A stretch of DNA of 23,280 nt, from NCBI GenBank assembly GCA_002386405.1, contig DGIP01000155.1, positions 1 to 23,280 of the forward strand, written 5' to 3'. This document shows, in pieces, positions 1 through 7,924 of this stretch. The notes below the pieces were generated by a model, which did not search any database, was not told where the DNA came from, and was given only the letters and a program-made list of their open reading frames with translations. Origin of the DNA: Stenotrophomonas maltophilia (GTDB lineage: Bacteria > Pseudomonadota > Gammaproteobacteria > Xanthomonadales > Xanthomonadaceae). The position numbers were made by a program, and so were the translations under genes. Each line of letters starts with the position of its first letter. Position 1 is the stretch's first letter.

Positions 1-140
1 GGGTCGGCGGGGGTGGGTTTGCGGGGGCTTTGCGAAACATGGATGTTTCGCAAGAGCCTCCACGGATGGATTCACGGCGCCCCCCGCAAACCCACCCCCG
101 CCGACCCTGCGCAGTAACGTTCGCAGACCAAGGCTCTTGC
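1..140. repeat. Compound intergenic palindrome, copy 1
   Basis: Bases 1-27 and 81-107 are perfect 27-bp inverted repeats. Between them lies a second hairpin with 11-bp arms (30-40 and 43-53) around GG. The same layout, including the inner ATGGATG core, a GGATGGRTTYACGGCG stretch and the trailing TTCGCAGACCARGGCT, recurs at 12525-12664. The element lies just 3' of ispA, and no gene is seen in 1-175. It may act as a terminator, an mRNA 3' stabiliser or a cruciform; the sequence does not decide between these. The left edge may extend beyond the window. Confidence 0.8.
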
Positions 141-175
141 CTGCAGCAGACGCGCACCGACCGAAGGCCGGTCCC

Positions 176-1054
176 TTAGTGATTGCGCTCTACAGCCAAC
201 CGCCCAAGCGCACGCAACGCATCGGCGCGTTCGTCATACCCGGCAAGGCTGTCGTGCATGCGCTCGCTCAGCGCGGCCAACTCGGCCTTCGCACCGTCCA
301 TCCCCAACAATGCCGGGAACGTGGACTTGGCCTGCGCCTGGTCCTTGCCCGCGGTCTTGCCGAGCTGTTCGGAACTGGCTTCCACGTCCAGGATGTCATC
401 GCGCACCTGGAAGGCCAGGCCGAGGGCGTTGGCGAAATCGTCCAGCTGCACCAGGTCCGCGTGCGGCGCATCGCCACACAGCGCGCCCATGCGGACCGCC
501 GCGCGGATCAGCGCGCCGGTCTTCAATGCGTGCATGTGCTGCAGGTCGGCCAGCGGCTGCGCGTGGCCCGTTGCATCGATATCCAACGCCTGGCCGCCGC
601 ACATGCCGGCCGCGCCCGAGGCGTGGGTCAGTGCCTGCAGGCAGTGCAGCCGCAGCAGCGCCGGCAACGCCGCATCGGCCAGCAGCCCGAACGCGCGCGT
701 CTGCAGCGCATCCCCGGCCAGGATCGCCGTGGCTTCGTCGAAGGCGATGTGCGTGGTCGGGCGGCCGCGACGCAATGCGTCATCGTCCATCGCCGGCAGG
801 TCGTCATGCACCAGCGAATAGGCGTGGATCAGCTCCACCGCCATTGCCGGCGCGTCCAGCACGTGTTCGTCGGCGCCGAAGATCTGCCCGCTGGCGTACA
901 CCAGCAGCGGGCGCATGCGCTTGCCGCCCCCCAGCACCGCATAGCGCATCGCCTGGTGCAGGCGCTTGGGCGCCTGGTCGGGCGAGGGCAGGCTGGCGTC
1001 GAGCTGGCTTTCAATGCGGTCGCGCCAACGCGCGAACGTGGACTCAACCGTCAT
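176..1054 (-). CDS. ispA: Farnesyl diphosphate synthase (short-chain polyprenyl synthase)
   Basis: This 292-residue protein condenses isopentenyl diphosphate with allylic diphosphates to make farnesyl diphosphate in the cytoplasm. It shows GGGKRMRP at residues 42-49, a first Asp-rich motif DDLPAMD at 84-90 (the DDx4D spacing of bacterial IspA) and a second Asp-rich motif DDILD at 219-223. Its length matches the family. The start chosen is the ATG at 1054, because homology begins there; an open frame runs further upstream but shadows xseB. The start overlaps the end of xseB by 11 bases, so the two are probably translationally coupled. No good ribosome binding site is visible, which fits coupling. 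The xseB-ispA order is common in proteobacteria and is usually followed by dxs, which would lie outside this window. A geranylgeranyl synthase is less likely given the context. Confidence 0.95.
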   Translation of the reverse strand: MTVESTFARWRDRIESQLDASLPSPDQAPKRLHQAMRYAVLGGGKRMRPLLVYASGQIFGADEHVLDAPAMAVELIHAYSLVHDDLPAMDDDALRRGRPTTHIAFDEATAILAGDALQTRAFGLLADAALPALLRLHCLQALTHASGAAGMCGGQALDIDATGHAQPLADLQHMHALKTGALIRAAVRMGALCGDAPHADLVQLDDFANALGLAFQVRDDILDVEASSEQLGKTAGKDQAQAKSTFPALLGMDGAKAELAALSERMHDSLAGYDERADALRALGRLAVERNH

Positions 1055-1304
1055 GGCTGGGCGGGTCGAACGGCTCGGCGGTTTCCGGGCGGGCCGGGTC
1101 GCTGAGCAGGCGCACGCGCAGTTCGGCCTGTTCCAGCGCCTGCTGGCACTGGCGGTACAGGCCCACGCCGCGCTCATAGGCGCTCAGCGACTGCTCCAGG
1201 CTCATGTCGCCGGTTTCCATCTTCTCCACCAGCTGCTCCAGTTCTTCCAGCGAATGCTCGAAGTGGGCGACCGGGGAGGCGTCTGTGGGGGATTTCTTGG
1301 CCAT
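1044..1304 (-). CDS. xseB: Exodeoxyribonuclease VII small subunit
   Basis: This 86-residue protein matches XseB, the small subunit that joins XseA to form exonuclease VII, which degrades single-stranded DNA. The family's helical hairpin is visible: [20 protein letters not shown] followed by the [21 protein letters not shown] stretch (given here in part) in residues ~14-55. The C-terminus is acidic and proline-rich. I chose the ATG at 1304 (MAKKSP) over an earlier GTG-type start nine codons upstream, because the family usually begins with a short polar N-terminus. The gene sits 36 bp after tilS and overlaps the ispA start, so it is probably within one transcript. No xseA is present in the window. 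Confidence 0.93.
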   Translation of the reverse strand: MAKKSPTDASPVAHFEHSLEELEQLVEKMETGDMSLEQSLSAYERGVGLYRQCQQALEQAELRVRLLSDPARPETAEPFDPPSHDG

Positions 1305-1340
1305 GCGGCAAGTGTGAAGCGCCAGCCCCAAGGGGTCAAT

Positions 1341-2639
1341 TCACGCCGCGCCCGGCGTCCAGCGCAGGCGGGCATGCTGTTCATCCAGCCACTGCTGCAA
1401 GGGTGCCGCGATCACCTGGTCGCCGGCCGCCACCAGCGTCTGGTCCGCATACAGCAGCGGCACCTGGCGGCGCTGCCACGGGGGCAAGCCGCTCTGCTGC
1501 AGCAGGTCCTTCAGCGCGTGCGAATGACTGCGCCCGCGCAGCTGGATGCGCTCGCCGCCGCGGCGTGCACTGACCTGCACCGGTTCATCCAACCGCTTGG
1601 CGCCGATCAGGGCCAGTTCGCCACCATCGGGGAGCGCCAGTGGGCTGGCGCCATCCCAATGCACGCTCCAGTCCAGCGGCAGCGCCAACGCCATCGGCAG
1701 CAGGTACAGGTGACCGCGCCAGCGGCGGATGCGCACGCCCTGCCAGGCGAACTGCGCATCGGCATCCTGGGCAGCGGGCAACAGTTCGCGTTCGATCGCC
1801 TGCACGCCCGCGGCCGGCAACGGCGGTTGCCCCGCGCTGCGCACCCATTGCCGTAGCAGCCGCGCGCGGCGCTCGCGTGGCTGCCGTTGCAGCTTGGCGC
1901 AGTCGAGTACGCCGGGCGATACCGTGCAGCGCCGCAAGGCGTCGTGGTCGGAGGCATCGAGCAGGCGCTGCGCCTGCGCGCTCAGTTCGGCGCTGCGTGC
2001 GAAGGCCGCATCGGCCTGCGGCCAGCGTTGCTGCAGCAGTGGCAGCACGTGCAGGCGCAGGAAATTGCGGTCGGCCACATCGCTGGCATTGCTGGGATCA
2101 TCGATCCATTCCAGTGCGTTGGCCTGCGCATGGGCCAGCAGGTCACTGCGCGGAATCTGCAGCAGCGGCCGCCAGATCGAGCCTGACGCGAACGGGGCAT
2201 GCGCCCGGATCGCCGCCAAGCCATCCACGCCGGAGCCACGCAGCGCCCGCAGCAGGAACGTTTCGGCCTGGTCATCGCGGTGGTGCGCCAGGGCCAGGTG
2301 TTCGCCTTCGCGCAGGACGCGCGCGAACGCTTCGCGGCGGACGTGCCGTGCCGCGGCTTCCAGGCCCGCACCACTGTCGCGCGGCACCGCCACCCGGATC
2401 ACCTGCAGCGGAATCGACCAGGCCGCGCAGATCGCCTCGCAGTGCGCCGCCCAACGATCTGCATCGGCCTGCAGGCCGTGGTGCACGTGCACCGCATGCA
2501 GGCCGGCGGCGCGCTGCGCGGGTGACTGGGCCAGCCAGTGCAGCAGCACCGTCGAATCCAGTCCGCCGCTGAAACCCACCAATACGGGGGCGGGCAGGTC
2601 GGGGGCAGGGGGCAGCGCAGTAGGCATCGAAGGGGACAT
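1341..2639 (-). CDS. tilS: tRNA(Ile)-lysidine synthase
   Basis: TilS modifies the wobble C34 of the AUA-reading tRNA-Ile to lysidine using ATP and lysine. From the ATG at 2639 the protein is 432 residues. The N-terminal PP-loop ATPase motif SGGLDS is at residues 24-29 and the characteristic HHRDDQAET is at 119-127. A substrate-binding linker follows, then the C-terminal TilS domain, containing SHALKDLLQQSGLPPWQR. The start is uncertain: an ATG at 2684 or GTG at 2687, six bases after the upstream gene's stop, would add 15-16 residues. Their less GC-biased codons made me prefer 2639, and an ATG at 2627 is also possible. The gene is essential in most bacteria. It lies in the same-strand run with xseB and ispA. 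Confidence 0.92.
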   Translation of the reverse strand: MSPSMPTALPPAPDLPAPVLVGFSGGLDSTVLLHWLAQSPAQRAAGLHAVHVHHGLQADADRWAAHCEAICAAWSIPLQVIRVAVPRDSGAGLEAAARHVRREAFARVLREGEHLALAHHRDDQAETFLLRALRGSGVDGLAAIRAHAPFASGSIWRPLLQIPRSDLLAHAQANALEWIDDPSNASDVADRNFLRLHVLPLLQQRWPQADAAFARSAELSAQAQRLLDASDHDALRRCTVSPGVLDCAKLQRQPRERRARLLRQWVRSAGQPPLPAAGVQAIERELLPAAQDADAQFAWQGVRIRRWRGHLYLLPMALALPLDWSVHWDGASPLALPDGGELALIGAKRLDEPVQVSARRGGERIQLRGRSHSHALKDLLQQSGLPPWQRRQVPLLYADQTLVAAGDQVIAAPLQQWLDEQHARLRWTPGAA

Positions 2640-2693
2640 GTCAGGCAGAGGGCCAGTATCGGCCTTGGCAGCACGCGCCGCCATCACGCAGGC

Positions 2694-3212
2694 TCATCGG
2701 CCGGCGGGATCGGCCACGCGGCGACCCTTGCGGTCGATATGGAACCACTCGCCGCCTTCCATCGGGGTGTGGCCATCGCCATCGGGCGTGCCGCGCCGGC
2801 AGCCGTTGCAGACCTGGGCGATGCCATCGGAAAACGGCCAGCCGAAATCGTAGGTGCCCGGTACCGCCTGCGCCAGCGCCGCATCGAAGTAGGCGATGCG
2901 CTCGCCCACGTGGCCGCGCAGCAGGCCTTCCTCCACGTAGTCCGGGCCGTTGTCCCAGGTGATCACCGCCTGGGTGCGCCCCTGGCGGCTGACGTAGTGG
3001 AAGCTGTCCCCGGCGTACACCGCGGCCAGCCCCTGGCTGTCGTAATCGAGCTGGGCACGTGCCGCCGCGTCGAGCGACAGCCGGCCCTGCTCAAGGTGGC
3101 AGCCGGCCAGCGGCTGCAACCCGTCTTCCTCGGTCAGCCGCTGGCAGGCCGGCGGCGCGGCGAGGCCCACCGCCGGGGCCAGCAACGCCACCAGCACGCC
3201 GGCCCGCCACAT
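2694..3212 (-). CDS. Small secreted protein with one WG-repeat-like motif
   Basis: This 172-residue protein starts with a likely Sec signal peptide (MWRAGVLVALLAPAVGLAA). The mature part contains YDFGWPFSDGIAQVCNGC around residues 121-138, resembling the WG-repeat motif in which an aromatic-Gly pair precedes PFSxGxA. It has four cysteines outside the signal region (23, 38, 135, 138), including a CxxC, which could form periplasmic disulfides. The tail GDGHTPMEGGEWFHIDRKGR looks like a second degenerate unit. The start ATG at 3212 shares one base with the TGA stop of the phosphatase gene (TGATG), so the two are very probably co-translated. Function is unknown. The pairing suggests a periplasmic or surface partner of the phosphatase, which is inference. 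Confidence 0.82.
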   Translation of the reverse strand: MWRAGVLVALLAPAVGLAAPPACQRLTEEDGLQPLAGCHLEQGRLSLDAAARAQLDYDSQGLAAVYAGDSFHYVSRQGRTQAVITWDNGPDYVEEGLLRGHVGERIAYFDAALAQAVPGTYDFGWPFSDGIAQVCNGCRRGTPDGDGHTPMEGGEWFHIDRKGRRVADPAGR

Positions 3213-4924
3213 CAGTTGCCCGCGTCCTTGCGCTCGAAGGCGGTCGGCGTCGGCAGTTCCACCGGCACGCCCTTGGCGTCGCAGGTGCCGGCATCGCACA
3301 GGCGCTGGCGCAGGCGCGGGGTGGCCTGCACGATCATGTGGTAGATCGCGTTCTGTTCCATGGTGCCGCGCACCGCCTTGCTGCCCGGGCCACGGACCCA
3401 GATGCCGACATCTTCGCCGCCGTGGCTTTCGCTCTTCATCGGCACCAGCGCTTCCTGCATGTAATCCGGGTGCTCGGTATCCACGTGGGTCAGGTCCGGG
3501 CGGCCCTTGGCCGGGTCGAAGCTGCTGGGGTTGTGCGGGTAGGCCTTGGGGCCCGCCGGCTGCTGGTTGGTGGCACCGGTGAAGCCGGGGCCATTGGCAT
3601 AGCTGAGCGTGGTGTAGGGCAGGCCCAGGCCGTCACGGGCCAGGTCAAGCGCGCCGGCGCCATCTTCGCCGCCCTTGTCCTTGACCTTGCCCAGGATCGG
3701 GTTGCCACGCGCCGGGTAGCCCACGAAGTTGAGCGTGTGCGAGTGGTCGGCGGTGACGATGATCAGCGTGTCCTGGTCGGAGGTGGCCTCCACCGCCGCG
3801 CGCACCGCGTCGGACAGCGCCACCGTATCGCTGAGCGCGCGATAGGCGTTGCCGCTGTGGTTGGCGTGGTCGATGCGCGCACCTTCCACCATCAGCACGT
3901 AGCCTTCCTGGTGGCGCGACAGGTTGCCGATGGCCGCCTTGGTCAGTTCGGCCAGGCTGGGCTCGCCGGACGGGTCGTCCTTGCGCTCGATCTCATAGCG
4001 CATGTGGTCCGGCTCGAACAGGCCCAGGATCGCCGGTGCGTTGGCGGCAGCCTGCAGCTGCCTGGCATTCCAGACATAGGCGCCCTGCGGGTGGGCCTGC
4101 TTCCATTCGCCGACCAGGCTGCGCCCGTCCAGGCGCAGGCCGACCTTGTCGTCGTACTCCGGGTCGGTTTCTTCCACGTTGGTGAACTGGGCACGACCGC
4201 CCCCCAGCGCGACCAGCGGGCCGCGCCCGTAGCGCGAGGTGTCCAGCAGCTGCTGGGCGATGTCCTTGCAGCCGGCGGCCTTGGCCGCTTCGGGCAGGTC
4301 GGCGTCGCTTTCCCAGTTGCGCTCGGGCGAATGGGCGTAGGTCGCGGCCGGCGTAGCGTGGGTGAGGCGCGCGGTGGTCACCACGCCGGTCGCCATGCCG
4401 GCGCTGTCGGCCAACTGCAGCCAGGTCAGCAGGCCCTTGCCCAGGCTGTCGGCGCAGTCGCTGCGGCTGCCCGCGCTGACCCCGATGGCGCCCATGTGGG
4501 TCTTCACGCCGGTGGTGATGGCGGTCATGGTGCCGGCCGAATCCGGGGTCTGCGAATCGGTGTTGTAGGTCTTGCTGAACGCGGTGGCCGGGAAGCGCTC
4601 CCAGGAGAGCAGGTTCTCTTCGCCCGGGTTGCCGTTGCGCTGGCCCTCGAAGATGCGTGCGGCGGCCACGGTGGTCAGGCTCATGCCATCGCCCAGGAAC
4701 AGGATCACGTTCTTTGCGCGGCCGTCCATCGCGCCACTGCCGGCGGCGCGGGCGGCGCCGCTGCGGTACCACCATTGCGGGGTTTCACCGGCCGGGTGGG
4801 CCACCGCCGGTACATCGACCTGAACGGAGCCGGGGGTGGCGCGGGAGGCGGGGGCGGAGGTGGCGCAGGCGCCGAGCAGCAGGGTGGTGGCGACGGCCGC
4901 CACAAGAGGCGTGAAACGGGACAT
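3212..4924 (-). CDS. PhoA-type alkaline phosphatase, predicted lipoprotein
   Basis: This 570-residue protein carries a lipoprotein signal MSRFTPLVAAVATTLLLGAC, with lipobox Cys at residue 20, so it is probably membrane-anchored and periplasmic or surface facing. The catalytic fold of alkaline phosphatase is clear. FLGDGMS at 76-82 supplies a metal ligand, PDSAGT at 127-132 carries the nucleophile Ser129, DHANHSGN and TADHSHT carry metal ligands, and ESHGGEDVGIW carries the distal histidine. It should release inorganic phosphate from monoesters. I chose the ATG at 4924 because it gives the lipoprotein signal; an ATG at 4960 would bury it. Large insertions make it longer than E. coli PhoA (~470 residues). 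It heads the minus-strand run and overlaps the next gene. No convincing PHO box is seen upstream. Confidence 0.93.
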   Translation of the reverse strand: MSRFTPLVAAVATTLLLGACATSAPASRATPGSVQVDVPAVAHPAGETPQWWYRSGAARAAGSGAMDGRAKNVILFLGDGMSLTTVAAARIFEGQRNGNPGEENLLSWERFPATAFSKTYNTDSQTPDSAGTMTAITTGVKTHMGAIGVSAGSRSDCADSLGKGLLTWLQLADSAGMATGVVTTARLTHATPAATYAHSPERNWESDADLPEAAKAAGCKDIAQQLLDTSRYGRGPLVALGGGRAQFTNVEETDPEYDDKVGLRLDGRSLVGEWKQAHPQGAYVWNARQLQAAANAPAILGLFEPDHMRYEIERKDDPSGEPSLAELTKAAIGNLSRHQEGYVLMVEGARIDHANHSGNAYRALSDTVALSDAVRAAVEATSDQDTLIIVTADHSHTLNFVGYPARGNPILGKVKDKGGEDGAGALDLARDGLGLPYTTLSYANGPGFTGATNQQPAGPKAYPHNPSSFDPAKGRPDLTHVDTEHPDYMQEALVPMKSESHGGEDVGIWVRGPGSKAVRGTMEQNAIYHMIVQATPRLRQRLCDAGTCDAKGVPVELPTPTAFERKDAGN

Positions 4925-4951
4925 GGACGCGCGTATCTCAATGGTGAAACG

Positions 4952-4973
4952 GGCGTTCATTATGCAGAACGCC
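4952..4973. promoter_or_regulatory. Perfect dyad between divergent genes (candidate operator)
   Basis: GGCGTTC and GAACGCC form 7-bp arms around the 8-bp spacer attatgca, midway between the phosphatase and the symporter starts. The AT-rich centre and 22-bp size fit a dimeric repressor site. An overlapping alternative phosphatase start codon (4960) lies inside it. No specific regulator can be named. Confidence 0.35.
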
Positions 4974-5074
4974 GCAAGGCACGCCGATGACACGCTGATT
5001 TGTTTCTGTGCGCCTCGTCCGCAGGGGCGCGTTGGGCTAAGGTGAGGGGCTGTCACTCTCTCCCTGGAATGCTC

Positions 5075-6403
5075 ATGACGCTGGTGTCTGCCTGGCTGCG
5101 GATCCCGTTCTGGCAGCGCGTACTTGGCGGCTTCGTGCTGGGCGCGCTGGCCGGCTGGCTGCTTGGCCCCGCCGCCGAAACCTGGTTCGGCCCGCTGGGC
5201 GACCTGTACGTAACGCTGATCAAGATGATCGCGGTGCCGCTGGTGTTCTTCGCGGTGATCAACGCCATTTCGTCGCTGCACGGGCAGAAGTCCGTGGCGG
5301 CGCTGGGCGGGCGCACTTTCCTGTGGTTCATCATCACCGCCGCGCTGGCCGTGGGCATCGGCCTGGCCGTGGGCACCCTGATGCAGCCGGGTACCGGGAA
5401 CCTCAGCCTGAGCATGGACCACGGCTACACGCCGCGCGAAGTGCGCAGCGTGGTCAAGGTGGTCATGGACGTGGTGCCGTCCAACGTGTTCTACGCGCTC
5501 ACCGGCATCGGCACCAAGGTCAACGCGGCCGGTGAGACGGTGCTGGCGGCGGGGCGCGGTTCGATCCTGCCGGTGATCTTCTTCGCCGGCCTGCTCGGCT
5601 TTGCCATGGTCAAGCTGGGCGACAAGGTCGCCGAGGCGCGCAAGCTGACCGGGCAGATGAGCGACATCATGATCCAGGTCACCCGCTTCGTGCTGGAGAT
5701 GACGCCGCTGGGTACCTTCGGCCTGATCGCCGGGCTGGTGGGCAGCTACGGCTTTGAAAAGCTGCTGCCGCTGGGCAGCTTCGTGCTGGCGCTGTACGTG
5801 GCCTGCGCCCTGCATATCGTGCTGGTGTACGGCAGCCTGCTGCTGGTGCATGGCCTGAACCCGTTGAAGTTCTTCCGCGGGGCCGCGCCCGGCATGCAGG
5901 TGGCGTTCGTCAGCTCGTCGAGCTTCGCGGCGATGCCGGCGGCGATGCGTTCCATCACCCACAACCTGGGCGTGAACAAGGACTACGCGTCGTTCGCGGT
6001 GCCGCTGGGTGCCAGCATCAAGATGGACGGCTGCGGCGCGATCTATCCGGCGCTGTGCGCGGTGTTCATCGCGCAGTACACCGGGGTGCCGCTCACCCCG
6101 GAGCAGTACGTGGTGGTGCTGATCGCCTCGGTACTGGGCAGCTTCGGCACCGCCGGCGTGCCCGGCACCGCAGTGGTGATGGCCACGGTGGTGCTGAGCG
6201 CGGCCAACCTGCCGCTGGAGACCATCGGCTACCTGTACGCGATCGACCGGATCCTGGACATGATGCGCACGATGACCAATGTCACCGGCCAGATGCTGGT
6301 GCCGGTGCTGGTGGCCAAGGAAACCGGCCTGCTCGACCGCGAGGTCTACGACAACCCGTCCACCAACCTGGGCGTGGACGAGGGCGAAGAGCGCACCTCT
6401 TAG
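5075..6403 (+). CDS. Dicarboxylate/amino acid:cation symporter (DAACS family)
   Basis: This 442-residue inner-membrane protein belongs to the GltP/DctA/GltPh glutamate and C4-dicarboxylate symporter family. The hallmarks are present in order: several N-terminal hydrophobic helices, the serine-rich re-entrant hairpin SSSSFAAMPAAM near residue 279, the KMDGCGAIYPA helix, the FGTAGVPGTA second hairpin, and DRILDMMRTMTNVTG, which carries the substrate-binding Asp/Arg and Asn. The C-terminal tail is short and acidic. Substrate (aspartate/glutamate or succinate/malate) cannot be decided from sequence; the Arg in DMMRT is compatible with acidic substrates. Start codons at 5069 and 5075 are equally readable, and I prefer 5075 for its spacing to a weak GGA. 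It is transcribed away from the phosphatase and ends at a clear terminator. Confidence 0.92.
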   Translation: MTLVSAWLRIPFWQRVLGGFVLGALAGWLLGPAAETWFGPLGDLYVTLIKMIAVPLVFFAVINAISSLHGQKSVAALGGRTFLWFIITAALAVGIGLAVGTLMQPGTGNLSLSMDHGYTPREVRSVVKVVMDVVPSNVFYALTGIGTKVNAAGETVLAAGRGSILPVIFFAGLLGFAMVKLGDKVAEARKLTGQMSDIMIQVTRFVLEMTPLGTFGLIAGLVGSYGFEKLLPLGSFVLALYVACALHIVLVYGSLLLVHGLNPLKFFRGAAPGMQVAFVSSSSFAAMPAAMRSITHNLGVNKDYASFAVPLGASIKMDGCGAIYPALCAVFIAQYTGVPLTPEQYVVVLIASVLGSFGTAGVPGTAVVMATVVLSAANLPLETIGYLYAIDRILDMMRTMTNVTGQMLVPVLVAKETGLLDREVYDNPSTNLGVDEGEERTS

Positions 6404-6428
6404 CACGATCGGTAAGGTCGTCATGCAG

Positions 6429-6459
6429 CGGGCCGGCTTTTGCCGGCCCGTCTGTGTTT
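6429..6459 (+). terminator. Rho-independent terminator after the symporter
   Basis: CGGGCCGGC and GCCGGCCCG (6429-6437 and 6442-6450) form a perfect 9-bp stem with a TTTT loop, followed by the T-rich TCTGTGTTT. It isolates the symporter from the amyloid operon promoter region. Confidence 0.85.
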
Positions 6460-6490
6460 CATGACTGCGCACTGTGACATCTGTATCGCC

Positions 6491-6598
6491 GGGTGTAACA
6501 ACGCTGATACACCCAAGTGTGAAGCGAGCGTTATCCAGCATCCCGGCGCTTGCACGCTCGTGTTCAGGACGCGTGAACCTCCACGCAGGTGTAACACC
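6491..6598 (+). promoter_or_regulatory. Candidate upstream activator sites of the amyloid operon
   Basis: Two dyads share the nonamer GGTGTAACA. The first is GGGTGTA-N10-TACACCC at 6491-6514. The second is the compact GGTGTAACACC at 6588-6598. Relative to a start site about 12 bp downstream of the -12 element (near 6685), they lie around -194 to -171 and -97 to -87, the usual range for sigma-54 activator sites. A further loose dyad, CGAGCGT (6525-6531) with ACGCTCG (6554-6560), lies between them. That the activator at 12667-14004 binds here is inference. Confidence 0.5.
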
Positions 6599-6658
6599 GA
6601 CGTTGCAGTGACGACGGTCGATGCCGGCAAGAGGCCCGCAGAACGGCCTTCCCGGACT

Positions 6659-6674
6659 TGGCACGATTGCTGCT
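6659..6674 (+). promoter_or_regulatory. Sigma-54 promoter (-24/-12) of the amyloid operon
   Basis: TGGCACG-N4-CTGCT has the invariant GG at 6660-6661 and GC at 6672-6673 with exact -24/-12 spacing. It departs from the TGGCACG-N4-TTGCW consensus at one base (C for the first T). It lies 31 bp before the ATG at 6705, which has a GGGAGG ribosome site at 6694-6699, giving a short leader of about 20 bases. It requires an ATP-hydrolysing activator, and one is encoded at the far end of the operon. Confidence 0.85.
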
Positions 6675-6704
6675 CCATCCCTCCGCATGTAACGGGAGGT
6701 CGCA

Positions 6705-7247
6705 ATGGACAGCGTTCGCGTACGGAGCAAGGCAAGTGCGGTGACGTGGCTGCTGCTGGTGATGGTGCTGGTACCGGCAGCGGTGCAGGCATCAGGCGCG
6801 CGGCAGGGCGTGAAGGCGCAACCCGGTGAGATGGTGCTGCTGCGTGACGTGTCCGCGCGGCCCGCCTACCGGCCCGCCCCCCCGGGCGTGGCGCTGATCG
6901 CCGACCCGTCGCCCAAGCGCGAAGTTGCCGGCGCATTGGGTACCCCGACCGGCATGGACGAACTGAGCGACGACGACTACGCCTCGCTCGGTTCCAACAC
7001 GGGTATCTCTGCCGGCCACCAGCAGACCACGGTCGAGCGCGTCACCACCGGCACCATCAACAGCACCCTTGGCAAGGCCACCAGCACCGGAGTGCTGTCG
7101 GGCAGCTCGCTCGGCCGCAGCATCGGCGGCCCGATGGGCGCGGTAGGCAATGCCACCCGCGGCATCGGCGACCAGGTGCGCGGTGCGCTCGCCCAGTTCC
7201 CGCTCGGCCAGCCGGCCGGTGCCCCCTCTGGCGGGCCCGGCAAATGA
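6705..7247 (+). CDS. fapA: Exported FapA-like protein, first gene of the amyloid operon
   Basis: This is a 180-residue protein with a Sec signal peptide ending near AVQA-SG (residue ~29). The mature region is low in complexity. A segment rich in Pro and basic residues leads to MDELSDDDYASLGSNTG (84-100), then a Gly/Ser/Thr-rich stretch with TGTINSTLGKATSTGVLSG-type sequence, and ends Gly/Pro-rich. I do not recognise it by sequence alone. The FapA name rests on its position as the first gene of a fapABCDEF-ordered operon, its size and its export signal. In Pseudomonas, FapA is reported to act as a periplasmic chaperone for the fibre subunits. Its stop overlaps the next start by four bases (ATGA), so it is tightly coupled to the FapB-like gene. 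A clear GGGAGG ribosome site precedes it. Confidence 0.6.
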   Translation: MDSVRVRSKASAVTWLLLVMVLVPAAVQASGARQGVKAQPGEMVLLRDVSARPAYRPAPPGVALIADPSPKREVAGALGTPTGMDELSDDDYASLGSNTGISAGHQQTTVERVTTGTINSTLGKATSTGVLSGSSLGRSIGGPMGAVGNATRGIGDQVRGALAQFPLGQPAGAPSGGPGK

Positions 7248-7882
7248 AACGCGCAACCGTGCTGCTCCCGCTGGGGCTCTCGTTGCTGCTGCCACTGTCG
7301 CTGTACGCGCAGCAGGCAGACGACTACGCCGGCATGCTGGGCTACCTCAACAACACCCGCCTGGATGGCCGCGCGCTGAGCGGCGCCGACGGCGCCATGG
7401 TGGTCAACATGGCCGCCGGTGACCTCAACCTGCAGGCCAACCTGCTGGGCATCGCCAGTGGCGAGAACGCGCAGGTCAACATCGATGCACGCCAACGCCT
7501 CGCCGGCAACCGCGTGCGCGCCGATGGCGCGCTCGAGGCAAGCGCCAGCATCGGCGGCCAGGCACTGAACGGCGCCAGCGGCGTCGCCATGATCAATCAG
7601 GCCAGCGGTATCGGCAACGCGACGCTCAACGTCGTCACGGCCACGCTGGCGCAACAGGGCATACGCGAGACGAACGACGAGGCCTTGGCCGCGTCGGGGG
7701 CAATCGCGTCAGCAGGGGGGCAGGGCACCGCACGTCGCGGTGGTTCCGCCGGAACCCGCAGTGTCGCCGTGGAGGACACCGCACTGCAGGGATTCGACGG
7801 CGTTCTGCAACTCAATCAAATCGCGGGTTCCGGCAACACCACCGCCAACCAATTGGGCATTTCGGTGCAGTCCACCCCGTGA
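7244..7882 (+). CDS. fapB: FapB-like minor amyloid subunit (nucleator) with three repeats
   Basis: This 212-residue exported protein has a signal peptide ending at LYA (residue ~22). It contains three spaced repeats at residues ~44-71, 107-134 and 180-207, each reading approximately AL-x-G-x2-G-x4-N-x-A-x-G-x2-N-x3-N-x-L. The first includes VVNMAAGDLNLQANLLGIA. The third unit of the 512-residue neighbour shares the NLQAN core, so the two proteins are built from one repeat family. In Pseudomonas Fap, FapB is a smaller homologue of FapC that nucleates fibres; the same role here is inferred from size, gene order and shared repeat. The linker between repeats 2 and 3 is Gly/Ala/Arg-rich and probably disordered. 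The start overlaps the stop of the previous gene (ATGA). Confidence 0.72.
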   Translation: MKRATVLLPLGLSLLLPLSLYAQQADDYAGMLGYLNNTRLDGRALSGADGAMVVNMAAGDLNLQANLLGIASGENAQVNIDARQRLAGNRVRADGALEASASIGGQALNGASGVAMINQASGIGNATLNVVTATLAQQGIRETNDEALAASGAIASAGGQGTARRGGSAGTRSVAVEDTALQGFDGVLQLNQIAGSGNTTANQLGISVQSTP

Positions 7883-7924
7883 GCAGTTCCATCCACCCGA
7901 TTGACCGTGAAGAGAGAGGGCACC

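Noticed and set aside
1..140. The large palindrome as the terminal repeat of an insertion sequence or transposon
   Set aside because: The arms lie only 53 bp apart with no transposase between them, and a second copy has the same short compound form.
154..175. A terminator hairpin just after ispA (ACCGGCC-TTC-GGTCGGT on the minus strand)
   Set aside because: The stem is short, includes a wobble pair and has no U-tract. The larger palindrome beyond it is the stronger candidate.
5050..5056. CTGTCAC resembling half a PHO box near the phosphatase and symporter
   Set aside because: The second direct repeat of the PHO box is not present at the right spacing, and the half-site faces the symporter rather than the phosphatase.
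6653..6673. A sigma-70 promoter for the amyloid operon
   Set aside because: No paired -35/-10 hexamers with proper spacing were seen before 6705, while the -24/-12 element fits precisely.
3212..6730. A 1172-codon open frame on the minus strand spanning the symporter and phosphatase genes
   Set aside because: Only its last 570 codons (from 4924) show phosphatase homology and a lipoprotein signal. The earlier part is His/Gln/Arg-rich shadow sequence antisense to the symporter.
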